A stretch of DNA of 64,000 nucleotides from Kitasatospora sp. A2-31 (lineage in GTDB: Bacteria; Actinomycetota; Actinomycetes; Streptomycetales; Streptomycetaceae). Position numbers and translations under genes: made by a program. The notes beneath the pieces were generated by a model. That model made no database searches and had not been told where the DNA came from. It saw nothing but the letters and a program-made list of their open reading frames with translations. Positions 50,930-59,100 of the stretch are shown here, piece by piece. Each line of letters opens with the position of its first letter. Position 1 is the first letter of the stretch. Location: contig NZ_JAKNTA010000002.1 in the NCBI RefSeq assembly GCF_022288725.1, forward strand, positions 306,518-370,517, read 5' to 3'.

Positions 50930-51415
50930 ATGGTCGGTGATGGCGGCGACGGCGCGGCCCGGGCGCCGATGGTGTGGGCGCTCGCGGTCCGCGAGGCGAC
51001 GGACGGGCTGCCCCTCGCGGAGGTGATCGTCGAGGTGGGCCCCCGCCTGCACGGCGAGCTGCTGGAGAACGTCGTGGACAGCGGTTTCCTGCTCGCGGCC
51101 GGCGATCCGCCGGACACCACCGCCGTGGTGGAGGTGCGCGGGCCGTTGCTGGCCCGACTGGTGCTGGTGGGCGGACGGCAGATCTGGGAGCCGGCCTCCC
51201 CGGTGGTGGCCTCGCCGGGCTGGCTGGCGGCCGCCCAGGAACGGCTGGAGGTGGCCGTGATCGTGGTGCCGCCGGGGACGTGGCCGCCCGGGCTGATGTC
51301 CCTGCCGCCGCAGGAGCGGATCGATGCCTTCACCCGGAGCCTGGAGGAGGCCCGGGAGGACGGCCAGGCGCTGCACGGCGCGGCCCGGCTGGATGTCGGC
51401 CCGGTGGAGGACTGA
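50930..51415 (+). CDS. Hypothetical protein, possible Streptomyces-specific family
   Basis: 161 residues, no signal peptide or membrane segment. Alternating hydrophobic strands (VAVIVVPPGTWPPGL, LLARLVLVGGRQIWEP) suggest a small alpha/beta domain. The C-terminal LPPQERIDAFTRSLEEARED is helical. I do not recognise the family with confidence. ATG at 50930 after GGAG; GTG 50924 is possible. Converges with the DUF4389 gene. Confidence 0.6.
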   Translation: MVGDGGDGAARAPMVWALAVREATDGLPLAEVIVEVGPRLHGELLENVVDSGFLLAAGDPPDTTAVVEVRGPLLARLVLVGGRQIWEPASPVVASPGWLAAAQERLEVAVIVVPPGTWPPGLMSLPPQERIDAFTRSLEEAREDGQALHGAARLDVGPVED

Positions 51416-51587
51416 GTGCTGGTCGGGCGGGATCGGTCAGGCGAAGACCGGTGGGGCGGGCCGGTGGGGCGGGCCGGTGGGCAGGGCCCGATCGGCCCGG
51501 CTCCGCGTGCCGGCACTGATCGTCGGGACGCCGCCGGTCCCAGGAGGGCGTCCGCTATCGCCGTTGATCAGCGCCGGACGGCCGACC

Positions 51588-52418
51588 TCAGCGCGCCGCG
51601 TCCGGCGAGGCGTGCCCGAGCGGGCCGGGGACCGGCGGCCCCGGTACCAGGGGCCCGCTGACGTGCTCGTCGTCGTCCGAGTCGAACGATGCGGTGATCG
51701 AGCTCGTACCCCACGAGACGATGCCGAGGATGAGGAACGCCACCAGGAGCCCGCGCCCGGCGCCGCTCAGCACCAGCGGCCGGGTCGCCGAGACGGGACC
51801 GCCCTCCACCTCGCCCGGCTCGTCGCCGAACAGCCGCTTCGGGTAGGCCGGGGTGAGCATCAGCAGGTACGCCATGTACCGCATCCGGTAGCGGAGGATC
51901 GCCGCGGTCGACTCGAACAACGGCTCGGGCATCCGCCCGAGCACCAGGACCACGATCCAGCTGATCAACGCGACCATCCACCACCCCGCGAACACCAGCC
52001 CCTGGAGGACCGCCGCCGGGATGACCAGGATGAGCCGGAAGAACACGGCGAGCCGGTTGAGCTCACCCGGCCGCAGCTCGACCTGCACGGGGTGTTCGGG
52101 GGTGCGGAACCGGAACGGCGGGTAGCTGTCGTGGGTGAGCATCAGGTAGGTGGTCACCCGGGTCTCGTACGGGACGTAGCCGGAGAGGTAGTCCGCCGCG
52201 AACACCGGCAGCCGCCCGAGGAAGAGCGCCCCGAACCAGCCGATCACGGCGACGAAGAACGCCACCACGGACAGCACCCAGACCACGATGAGCTGTGGGA
52301 TCAGCAGCAGGATCCGGAACAGCACGGTCAGCCGGTTCTGCGGTCCGGGCTTCGGCATGTCCAGCACCGGCAGCCACTCGGTCGCAGAGGGTGGGGGTGC
52401 GGGGGGAGCCTGCCACAT
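51588..52418 (-). CDS. DUF4389 membrane protein
   Basis: 276 residues. Two similar halves: RLTVLFRILLLIPQLIVVWV with a following LGRLPVF, and RLAVFFRLILVIPAAVLQGL with LGRMPEP, each with two or more membrane helices. This internal duplication is characteristic of DUF4389. A C-terminal helix (LLVAFLILGIVSWG) and an acidic tail follow. ATG at 52418 after CGGAGG was chosen over the far longer open frame. Function unknown. Confidence 0.85.
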   Translation of the reverse strand: MWQAPPAPPPSATEWLPVLDMPKPGPQNRLTVLFRILLLIPQLIVVWVLSVVAFFVAVIGWFGALFLGRLPVFAADYLSGYVPYETRVTTYLMLTHDSYPPFRFRTPEHPVQVELRPGELNRLAVFFRLILVIPAAVLQGLVFAGWWMVALISWIVVLVLGRMPEPLFESTAAILRYRMRYMAYLLMLTPAYPKRLFGDEPGEVEGGPVSATRPLVLSGAGRGLLVAFLILGIVSWGTSSITASFDSDDDEHVSGPLVPGPPVPGPLGHASPDAAR

Positions 52419-52685
52419 CCGGGCCTCCGGGTCTCGACACCAGGCGGGCGGCGGTCTGCCGCGACCTGCTCCGAAGATCGCAGCCGCCCGGCGGTTCCGC
52501 TCGCCGCACTGCGCCGCCCGGGCGATGCGGACTCCGTCGGCGCGGCGCACGGAGTGGGCTGGGCAGTGGTCGTGATCGGTCAGGAGAGGCCTGGGTTCGG
52601 CCAAGAATTCGCGTGAGGGCGGGCGGTTGTGGGCATCGGGCCATGGGTCGGGGTGGCGCGGGGAAGGATCGCACCGACGGCGGGC

Positions 52686-53399
52686 GTGCGGTCGCCCGAC
52701 CCGTGGAGCTGTCATGACTCGGCCCTGCCGGGCTCACGCCGTGCAGGGCTCACCGATGGGGGTGCCCGGTTGCCAGCGTTCGACGACCCCGACCCTGACC
52801 TCGCCCCGGACCCTGACCTCGCCCAAGGCTCAGGCCTTGCCCAAGGCTCAGGCCTTGCCCAAGGCTCGGGCCTCGCCCAAGGCGCCGATGGGGCGCAAGG
52901 CTCCGGCTTCGGCGACCACGCCGACCACGATCTCGGCGCGCGGCTCCCGCACAGCGGCGACGACGCGCCCGCCGACCACCTCCTCGACCGCGGCGACCAC
53001 CGCGACCACGTCGACCGCGTCGATCCCGCGCGGCCGGCCGAGGACGGGGACTGCGCGGATGCTCCCGCCCGCGTCGACTACGCCGACCTCGGCGAGCTCG
53101 CCGACTTCGACGCCTTCCTCCGGCTCTCCGCCGAGCTGACCGGCTTCGACGAAGCCGAACTGCGCGCGACCGGCATGGCGCACGAGCACCACCGGACCGT
53201 GCTGGCCCGCCGTGTCCGGGACGAGCACGGCCTCGTCCACCTCTGGTACGTCGGTGCATGGCCGGGCGAGGAGCCGTCCTCGGCCCGCGCCCACGACCAG
53301 GGGTTGATGTGGCGCACCTTCCACGGCTCCCCGCCCGGCACGGCCGCCCCCGGGTGCGGCAGCCGGGCCGAGGCCCCGCGCAAGGGCGGTGACGGGTGA
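52686..53399 (+). CDS. Sorbitol-dehydrogenase-like small subunit with repeat-rich N-terminus
   Basis: Up to 237 residues from GTG 52686; the start is uncertain because no ribosome-binding site stands out. The C-terminal half (LADFDAFLRLSAELTGF, LWYVGAWPGEE, QGLMWRTFHGSPPG, PGCGS) matches small subunits of membrane FAD-linked sugar/sorbitol dehydrogenases. The N-terminal half is Asp/Ala-rich with LAQGSG hexapeptides encoded by an 18-base repeat (52821-52890). Directly after it lies a decayed GMC-type oxidoreductase, the expected catalytic partner, so this protein may no longer function in its usual complex. Confidence 0.5.
   Translation: MRSPDPWSCHDSALPGSRRAGLTDGGARLPAFDDPDPDLAPDPDLAQGSGLAQGSGLAQGSGLAQGADGAQGSGFGDHADHDLGARLPHSGDDAPADHLLDRGDHRDHVDRVDPARPAEDGDCADAPARVDYADLGELADFDAFLRLSAELTGFDEAELRATGMAHEHHRTVLARRVRDEHGLVHLWYVGAWPGEEPSSARAHDQGLMWRTFHGSPPGTAAPGCGSRAEAPRKGGDG
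52821..52890. repeat. 18-base tandem repeat encoding LAQGSG units
   Basis: Units start at 52821, 52839, 52857 and 52875. In frame within the dehydrogenase small subunit gene. Confidence 0.85.
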
Positions 53400-53650
53400 G
53401 TCCGCGCCGGGACGCCTCGTCGTCGACATCGGGATCGCCGGTTGGCCGGTTGGCCGGTCGCCGAGCGGTTCGGTGCGCAGGGTTGGCGGGTCCTCCTCCT
53501 GGAGGCCGGAGCGCCGGTACCCGGCGACGCCGCCACCACGCGTGTCCGCCGCGCCGGCGGCACACCGTTCTCGCCGTGCCGGCGAAGCCCGGACGCACCG
53601 TCACCCGGCCCCGGTGACCTCGCCGGCCACCCCGACGGAGGCTTCACCCG
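53397..53650 (+). pseudogene. GMC-type FAD oxidoreductase remnant, frameshifted
   Basis: Across two frames the DNA reads a Rossmann FAD-binding start (VVDIGIAG, then WPVAERFGAQGWRVLLLEAG). A short duplication, CCGGTTGGCCGGTTGGCCGG, near 53440 shifts the frame in the middle of the motif. No GMC domain continues beyond about 53650. It follows the small subunit as in intact sugar-dehydrogenase operons. The remaining DNA to 54040 shows no other gene. Confidence 0.5.
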
Positions 53651-53828
53651 CAGCGGCCACCTGACGTCGGTGCGCGCGCTGCCGTGGTCGACCGGCCGGC
53701 CGGCCCGGCCCGGCGCGGGGGCCGGCCGCCCGGTGGGCCCGGCACTTGCGAGGCGGTCGGGGATGTCGGGCAGGCGGCGACAAGGGGCAGGGCAGGAAAG
53801 CCGATCAGCCGAGGTACATCTTCGCTGT

Positions 53829-53846
53829 GGGAGTCGGCCGACTCCC
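53829..53846. promoter_or_regulatory. Perfect 18-base palindrome in a gene-free stretch
   Basis: GGGAGTCGGCCGACTCCC, no loop, between the GMC remnant and the end of the TetR gene. A dimeric protein site is more likely than a terminator. Confidence 0.45.
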
Positions 53847-54040
53847 TCCACGGCGACCGGGCGGATGGGCGCATGCCGATGTGCCGGAGTCGGCCAAGGC
53901 CCCTCACCCGGAAACTGCCTACCTCGCCGGGGATCGGCCCCCGGGTGTCCCCGGATGTGGTCCTGCTCCTCCGCCCTGTTCGACAGGGGCGGCGAGTGGG
54001 CTCTCCCGGAAGCGCTGAGATCTCGGATCCCCGCCGCCTG

Positions 54041-54616
54041 TCAGCGCCGGTCGGTGCTCAGGCCGTCCAGGACGAGGTCGAGGAGGCGTTCGGCCTGCTC
54101 TCGCTGTTCCGGCTTTCCCGAGGTGAGGGCGATGCCGGTGAGGGCGGCGAACATGTCGGTGGCGCCGATGTCGGAGCGGATGGTGCCGGCTTCGATGCCG
54201 GCGGCCAGCAGCGAGGTCAGGGCGGCCATCATCATCTCGTGGCTCTGGGCGTAAGGGTTGACGCCGGATTCGACGAGGGCGCGTAGGGCGTCGGCCATGC
54301 CGAGCTTGGCGGTCGCATAGTCGATGAAGCGGCCCGTCCAGGCGCGCAAGGCCTCGCGCGGGGCCAGCGTGGCGAGCAGGTCGGGGGCCGCGTCGCACAG
54401 CCGGATCAGCTCGTTGCGGTAGGCGGCCTCGATGAGGACCTCCCGGGTGGGGAAGTTGCGGTAGAGCGTGCCGGAGCCGACGCCGGCCTCCTTGGCGATG
54501 CGCTCCAGGTGCGCCTCCAGTCCCTCTTCGGCGAAGACGCGCACCGCGGCCGAGAGGATCTTGTCCCGATTGCGCTGCGCATCGGCCCGTAGCGGGCGCC
54601 CTGTCTCTCTGGCCAT
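54041..54616 (-). CDS. TetR-family regulator
   Basis: 191 residues. The HTH is at about 35-60 (LERIAKEAGVGSGTLYRNF with PTREVLIEAAYRNEL), the classic form for TetR proteins next to short-chain dehydrogenases. The ligand domain is helical (ALRALVESGVNPYAQSHEMM). ATG at 54616. Divergent from an SDR gene; the palindrome at 54679-54692 between them is the likely operator. Confidence 0.92.
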   Translation of the reverse strand: MARETGRPLRADAQRNRDKILSAAVRVFAEEGLEAHLERIAKEAGVGSGTLYRNFPTREVLIEAAYRNELIRLCDAAPDLLATLAPREALRAWTGRFIDYATAKLGMADALRALVESGVNPYAQSHEMMMAALTSLLAAGIEAGTIRSDIGATDMFAALTGIALTSGKPEQREQAERLLDLVLDGLSTDRR

Positions 54617-54678
54617 CCGCTGTCTCCCGTCGTCCCGAGCTTGCTAACCGGCGACGCCTCCACTTACAGTGAAGGAAC

Positions 54679-54692
54679 TGGAGGCGCCTCCA
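54679..54692. promoter_or_regulatory. 14-base palindrome, probable TetR operator
   Basis: TGGAGGCGCCTCCA is perfect. A half-site (GCCTCCAC) recurs at about 54654-54661, closer to the TetR gene, suggesting two bound dimers. Confidence 0.65.
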
Positions 54693-54922
54693 CTTCCACT
54701 CTAGGGCATGCAGGCTCGTCGGCCGCACACGAGCGCATGCGCGCCTCCGATCCACCTTCCCGGCGTAGCGCAGCCCCGGCCGCCGGCTCCGGGTGCAGCG
54801 GAGCAGGGCGCCGGCCCCACCTCTGCCGCGCCCTGGGCTGTCCCATCCGCACGACTCCCGCTGCGAACGCAGCACATGGCAATCCACTCATTCACAAGAT
54901 CAGAGGATCAAAGGAGAAGAAG

Positions 54923-55684
54923 ATGAGTCTCGCGCTCGAAGAGAAGGTCGCCGTCGTGACGGGCGGCGCGTCCGGGGTCGGCATGGGCATCGCCCAGGAG
55001 TTCGTCGCCAACGGGGCCCGCGTGGTCATCACCGACCTGCACCAGGAGGCGCTCGACGAGGCGGTCGCGGCGATCGGACCCAACTGCTCGGGGATCGTGG
55101 CCGACGTCACCAGGCTCGCGGACATGGAGGCCGCCTACCGACAGGTGAAGGAGCGTCACGGGCGACTCGACGCCGTCGTGGCCAACGCCGGGATCGGCGC
55201 GCACGCCCCGCTCGGCGCCATCACCGAGGAGCAGTTCGACCGGACCTTCAATGTCAACGCCAAGGGCGTCCTCTTCACCGTTCAGCCCGCGCTCGCGCTG
55301 CTGCCGCCCGGCGGTACCGTCGTCATCATCGGTTCCACGGCGTCCATCCAGCCGCCGCGCGGAATGAGCCTCTACGGCGGCTCGAAGGCCGCGGTACGCA
55401 ACTTCATCCGGGCCTGGATCCAGGACACCAAGGGATCGGGCATCCGGATGAACATCCTCAGTCCCGGCGCGGTGGACACCGACTCCCTGCGCAGCGCACT
55501 GGCGATGGCTCAGGGAGCCGACCACGTCGACGCCGCCGTCAAGACCATGGGTGAGGGCAACCCGACCGGACGGATCGCCGACCCGCGCGAGATGGGGAAG
55601 GCCGCGGTCTTCCTCTCCAGCGACGCCTCCAGCTTCATCACCGGAGTCGAACTCTTCGCGGATGGCGGCATGGCACAGGTGTGA
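54923..55684 (+). CDS. Short-chain dehydrogenase/reductase
   Basis: 253 residues, classical SDR length. NAD(P) motif VTGGASGVGMGIA (TGxxxGxG), NAG in VVANAGIG, catalytic Ser in IIGSTAS, and YGGSK with the Tyr-x3-Lys pair; the C-terminus SSDASSFITGVELFADGG is typical. ITDLHQ after strand 2 (Asp) favours NAD over NADP. ATG at 54923 after AAAGGAG. Probably controlled by the divergent TetR protein. Substrate unknown. Confidence 0.94.
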   Translation: MSLALEEKVAVVTGGASGVGMGIAQEFVANGARVVITDLHQEALDEAVAAIGPNCSGIVADVTRLADMEAAYRQVKERHGRLDAVVANAGIGAHAPLGAITEEQFDRTFNVNAKGVLFTVQPALALLPPGGTVVIIGSTASIQPPRGMSLYGGSKAAVRNFIRAWIQDTKGSGIRMNILSPGAVDTDSLRSALAMAQGADHVDAAVKTMGEGNPTGRIADPREMGKAAVFLSSDASSFITGVELFADGGMAQV

Positions 55685-55724
55685 GCCCCCAGCCCGGTGA
55701 TCCGGCGATCGGACGGCCCGTCCG

Positions 55725-55872
55725 TTGCACTGGCTGTGGTGTTCAAGGCCGTCGAGTCCGCCCAGCCCGCGGCGTGCGATCACCGGAGCCCAGCTCGTGC
55801 CACTCGTGTGCGCGGACGCACGCTTCGAGAACGGTCGGCTGGTCGAACACACCGATCCGGATGATCCGGACC
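55725..55872 (+). pseudogene. Remnant of an IS256-family transposase C-terminus
   Basis: Frame 1 reads ALAVVFKAVESAQ and, after a 2-base deletion, another frame reads RAITGAQLVPLVCADARFE, followed by NGRLVEHTD. Joined, these resemble the C-terminal end of actinobacterial IS256-type transposases (pattern AQARWR...LVxLVRAGxxFxxGxLxER). No upstream transposase body or terminal repeats were found. The rest of 55685-56004 shows no gene. Confidence 0.5.
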
Positions 55873-56004
55873 GGACGCGTCGGTCGGATCGAGGAGCTGC
55901 CGGCGCCGCCCCCGCCGCCCACGTGTCTGCCCGCGCCGCTGCCGGCGTCGCCGCCCACGACACGGTCCGCCCGCTCCGCCCGGCCGGTCCGACCGGCGCC
56001 GACC

Positions 56005-56895
56005 TCACGCCCGCACCGCCTCGCGCACGAGCGGCCGGACGATGTTCCGCTCCAACAGCTCGGTGGACTCCCGGACACCGATCGGCCGGCTGTCACCGCC
56101 GGCGGCCGGCAGCCGGCCGTCGGCGACCTTCAGCCCGGCCAACGCCTCGTCCATCGCGCGGTGGGCCGCGAACAGGCAGGGCGTGCTGTAGATCGCGACG
56201 TCCACGCCGAGCGAGGCCAGCTCGGAGAGCGACAGGCGCGGCGACTTGCCGCCGGCGATCTGGTTGAAGAGCAGCGGCTTGTCGCCGACCACCTGGCGGA
56301 TGCGCCGGATCCACTCCTCGCTGCGCACGCCGTCCACCAGGACGACGTCCGCGTCGGTGGTCGCCAGCGCCTCGGCGCGGCGCAGGATGTCATCCTCCTC
56401 GGTGGCGTCCGTCCGGGCGACGACCACCAGGTCGGTGCGGCTGGCGAGGACCTGGTCCAGCTTCTCCAGGTACTCGTCGAGCGGGAGCACCTGCTTGCCG
56501 TCGGCGTGGCCGCAGCGGCGCGGGCGCTTCTGGTCCTCGAGGATCACGCCGGAGGCGCCGATCCGCTCCAGCCTGCGCACCACGTGGCAGGCCACCTCGG
56601 CGTCGACGTAGCCGTCGTCGATGTCGACGAGGAGGTGGTGGCCGGGGAAGGCGCCGCGCAGCCGCTCGACGAAGGCGACCATGTCGGGCCAGGCGATGAA
56701 TCCGATGTCGGGCAGGCCGTAGTAGGACGCGGCGAATCCGAAGCCGGAGACGAACATGCCGTGGTAGTGCCCCGCCGCAATGGACGCCGAGTACATGTCG
56801 TAGACGCCGATCAGCGGCGTCGTCCCGGGGGCCGCGATCTCCTCCCGGAGCCGCTGTCCGTAGCCGCGGCCCGCTTCCGTCCGTCCGTGAAGCAA
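56005..56895 (-). CDS. Isocitrate lyase / PEP mutase family enzyme
   Basis: 296 residues of the ICL/PEPM TIM-barrel superfamily. PLIGVYDMYSASIA opens the barrel, HLLVDIDDGY carries the metal-binding Asp residues, and VILEDQKRPRRCGH is the EDQ...KRCGH-type active loop seen in lyases such as methylisocitrate lyase, rather than the EDK loop of phosphonate-forming PEP mutases. ARTDATEEDD and NQIAGGKSP follow. It breaks or forms a C-C or P-C bond in a 2-oxo-acid; a lyase is more likely. TTG start at 56895 after GGAG. The upstream region holds an inverted repeat. Confidence 0.87.
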   Translation of the reverse strand: MLHGRTEAGRGYGQRLREEIAAPGTTPLIGVYDMYSASIAAGHYHGMFVSGFGFAASYYGLPDIGFIAWPDMVAFVERLRGAFPGHHLLVDIDDGYVDAEVACHVVRRLERIGASGVILEDQKRPRRCGHADGKQVLPLDEYLEKLDQVLASRTDLVVVARTDATEEDDILRRAEALATTDADVVLVDGVRSEEWIRRIRQVVGDKPLLFNQIAGGKSPRLSLSELASLGVDVAIYSTPCLFAAHRAMDEALAGLKVADGRLPAAGGDSRPIGVRESTELLERNIVRPLVREAVRA

Positions 56896-56978
56896 CGCCT
56901 TCTCCTCTGCTCGAAAGGGCGGGACTTTGCCTCGACTTGGCCATTCCCGGGGCCAACTGAGGTGTTCTCACTATGCGA

Positions 56979-57010
56979 CCTTTAATGTTCCGTGGGCAAA
57001 TCTTTAAAGG
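56979..57010. promoter_or_regulatory. Inverted repeat CCTTTAA-N18-TTAAAGG
   Basis: Perfect 7-base arms in an A+T-rich island upstream of the lyase-family gene, within the 56896-57159 gap that otherwise shows no gene. Possible operator or promoter element. Confidence 0.4.
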
Positions 57011-57159
57011 AAGTTCGCTCGCTAGAGTGATATGCCATCAGTTCATAGGAATGACGGACCGGGCAGCCGGTGGGGCGCCGGCGCTGCCGGAGACGCCCGC
57101 TCACCGTCCGACCGCCCGCCGACCGCCCGGACCGTCCGCCGACCGCCCCGCCGATCGCG

Positions 57160-58059
57160 TCAGAGCCGCAGCCAGCCGCCGACGACGTGCCAGTGGCCGC
57201 CCTCCCGCAGGTGGTCGACGATGGCGCGCTGGAGGGCCGTGTCCCGCGGCAGCTCCTCCAGCGGTCCGTCGGCAGCGCCGAACACGTACCGCAGCGGGTT
57301 GTCGTCCTCGGGTGCGCCGGGCGGGCCGAGCGGGGCGAACCGCCGCTGGAACCGGACGATGTTGGAGTCCGCCGGCAGGTAGTCGGCGAGTTGCGGGTCG
57401 AGCAGCCAGGAGAAGACGCAGGCCGTCGGGTACGGCTCGGTGGGGTGGTGGCGGGCGAAGAAGCCACGGGCCCGGGCGAACGAGCGCTCGCAGGCCTCGG
57501 GGGAGAGCGGGCCGCGGTGGGCGGGGACGTGCAGTTCGAGGGTCCACGGGCCGAATCCCGCGGCCGCGGCGGCCTCGGCGTCCGGACCGGTGAGCCGCTT
57601 GCGCTGGAACTGGAGCCGCCCGAGCTGGTAGAGCTCGCCGCGGAAGTGCAGGGTCAGCCAGGCGGGATTGCGGAGACCGCTGCGGCCGTCCCGGCGCCGG
57701 CCGAGGGCGAGGTGGCGGCCCAGGTCGGCCAGGGTCGCCCGGGACACCTCGGCCCGGATCCCGAGCGCGCGGTGGTACGCCCGGGTGTGGGGCGCGAGCG
57801 CGACCAGGAGCAGGGCCGAGAGGTAGTCGCCGCCGTCCGAGCCGGCCGGCCAGCCGCCCCGGAGCCCGGACGGTCGTCCGACCGTGCCGATCGCCGCGAC
57901 CTGGGCGCGCAGCTCCTCGCCGAACTCGCCCCGGAGGCAGGGATCCCGGGCCAGGCGGCGGTGCGCCGCGAGCAGGCCGTTCACGTCCTCGAAGGGCACG
58001 CCGAGGGCGAGCAGCGCCTCCGGCAGTGCCTCCGAGTCCGGCAGTCCCTTCGGCTCCAA
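57160..58059 (-). CDS. Acyltransferase-domain protein (actinobacterial GNAT-related)
   Basis: 299 residues. Features of the two-part acyltransferase family: TLELHVPAHRGPLSPEACE and ACVFSWLLDPQLADYLP, then SNIVRFQRRF and a C-terminal REGGHWHVVGGW. TTG at 58059 follows AGGAGGAGG and is the likely start; the longer open frame overlaps other genes without support. Substrate unknown. Confidence 0.75.
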   Translation of the reverse strand: MEPKGLPDSEALPEALLALGVPFEDVNGLLAAHRRLARDPCLRGEFGEELRAQVAAIGTVGRPSGLRGGWPAGSDGGDYLSALLLVALAPHTRAYHRALGIRAEVSRATLADLGRHLALGRRRDGRSGLRNPAWLTLHFRGELYQLGRLQFQRKRLTGPDAEAAAAAGFGPWTLELHVPAHRGPLSPEACERSFARARGFFARHHPTEPYPTACVFSWLLDPQLADYLPADSNIVRFQRRFAPLGPPGAPEDDNPLRYVFGAADGPLEELPRDTALQRAIVDHLREGGHWHVVGGWLRL

Positions 58060-58210
58060 TCCGCCTCCTCCTGGCCTGCCGCCGCGTCGGCTGCCGCCCT
58101 GGTCGGCGGACCCGGCCGCCGACCAGCCCCCGTCGGCCTGCCGGTCCGCAGACCCTACCGGGGAACCCCGCCGCGCTGGAGGTCCGCGGCCGAGCGGGCG
58201 AGCGCGGGGC

Positions 58211-58834
58211 TCAGCGCAGAAGGGTGAAGGCCAGCGCGCACACGCCCCCGAGCGCCGTTCCGGCGAGGACCTGCGCTGGCGTATGGGCCCTGAGCACCAG
58301 CCGGGACCAGCCCGCAGCCAGCGGAACGGCTGCTGCCAGCGGCAGCACGCCAGGCCCGAACGCCAGCGCGAGGACCATGGCCGTGCCGCCGGCCACCGCG
58401 TTGTGCAGCGAGATCTGCCACCACACCGTGACGGCCAGCGCCGACGCGAGGCCGGCCAGCATCGCGACGACCAGCGCTCCGACCTCGGTGGGGGCGTGCA
58501 GGACGCGCAGCAGGGCGACACCGGCGACCACCGACAGCAGGCTCGCGCCCATCGGCACGACCCGCTGGCGGCGGATCCGGATGTGCCGGTCGGTGAGAGC
58601 GCCGCGGCGCACGCCCCACGAGATGAGGCCGATCGGCACCACCCCGCAGAACAGCGCCGCGAGCAGGCCCCAACCCGCGCCGGACCAGTCCGCGGTGCTG
58701 TGCGCGCCGACGAGCAATAGCAGCGCGATGACCAGATGGGCCGGGGCCAGCGCCTCGGTGACCAGCCGCGCGACCCGCTCGCGGAGCGTCGCGGCGGCGT
58801 AGGCCGGAGGCTCGGGCGGCACGAAGGCGCTCAC
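58211..58834 (-). CDS. PAP2-like membrane phosphatase
   Basis: 207 residues from GTG 58834 (219 if from 58870). Several membrane helices; the PAP2 motifs are atypical: WWQISLHNAVAGG stands for the usual second motif and GWSRLVLRAHTPAQVLAG contains the final Arg-x5-His part. Such proteins dephosphorylate lipid or isoprenyl phosphates in the membrane. The first motif (KxxxxxxRP) is only weakly recognisable, so activity is uncertain. Confidence 0.7.
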   Translation of the reverse strand: MSAFVPPEPPAYAAATLRERVARLVTEALAPAHLVIALLLLVGAHSTADWSGAGWGLLAALFCGVVPIGLISWGVRRGALTDRHIRIRRQRVVPMGASLLSVVAGVALLRVLHAPTEVGALVVAMLAGLASALAVTVWWQISLHNAVAGGTAMVLALAFGPGVLPLAAAVPLAAGWSRLVLRAHTPAQVLAGTALGGVCALAFTLLR

Positions 58835-58940
58835 CGGGGTGCCCCGGAGCGCACCGGCGGGCGGGACCACGGGTCGACCGGCGGGCGGTTCGTCGGCCGG
58901 GGCGCGGGCGGGTGGGTCACGGGCACCGCCTCAGCGTACC

Positions 58941-59010
58941 GACCCCGCCGGGCCCGCCTCGGGCCTCTCCGACCCGCCGCGCCCGCCTCGGGCCTCTCCG
59001 ACCCGCCGCG
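58941..59010. repeat. 29-base direct repeat in an intergenic stretch
   Basis: A unit including CCCGCCTCGGGCC starts at 58953 and again at 58982. It lies in the 58871-59100 gap between the PAP2-like and methyltransferase genes, where no gene is seen. Confidence 0.7.
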
Positions 59011-59100
59011 CCGCCCGCCGCGCCATCGACGCGCGGCCCCCGACGCGCGGCCACCCGACGTCCGGTTTCGACACCCGCGCCCAGACGCCCGGCCTCGCCG

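Noticed and set aside
52627-53139. Proline/alanine/threonine-rich plus-strand protein
   Set aside because: Alternative frame of the sorbitol-dehydrogenase-like gene; composition is an artefact of the repeat and GC bias.
56005-56895. Phosphonate biosynthesis by PEP mutase
   Set aside because: The active loop reads EDQ...RCGH, as in isocitrate/methylisocitrate lyase relatives, and no phosphonopyruvate decarboxylase is nearby.
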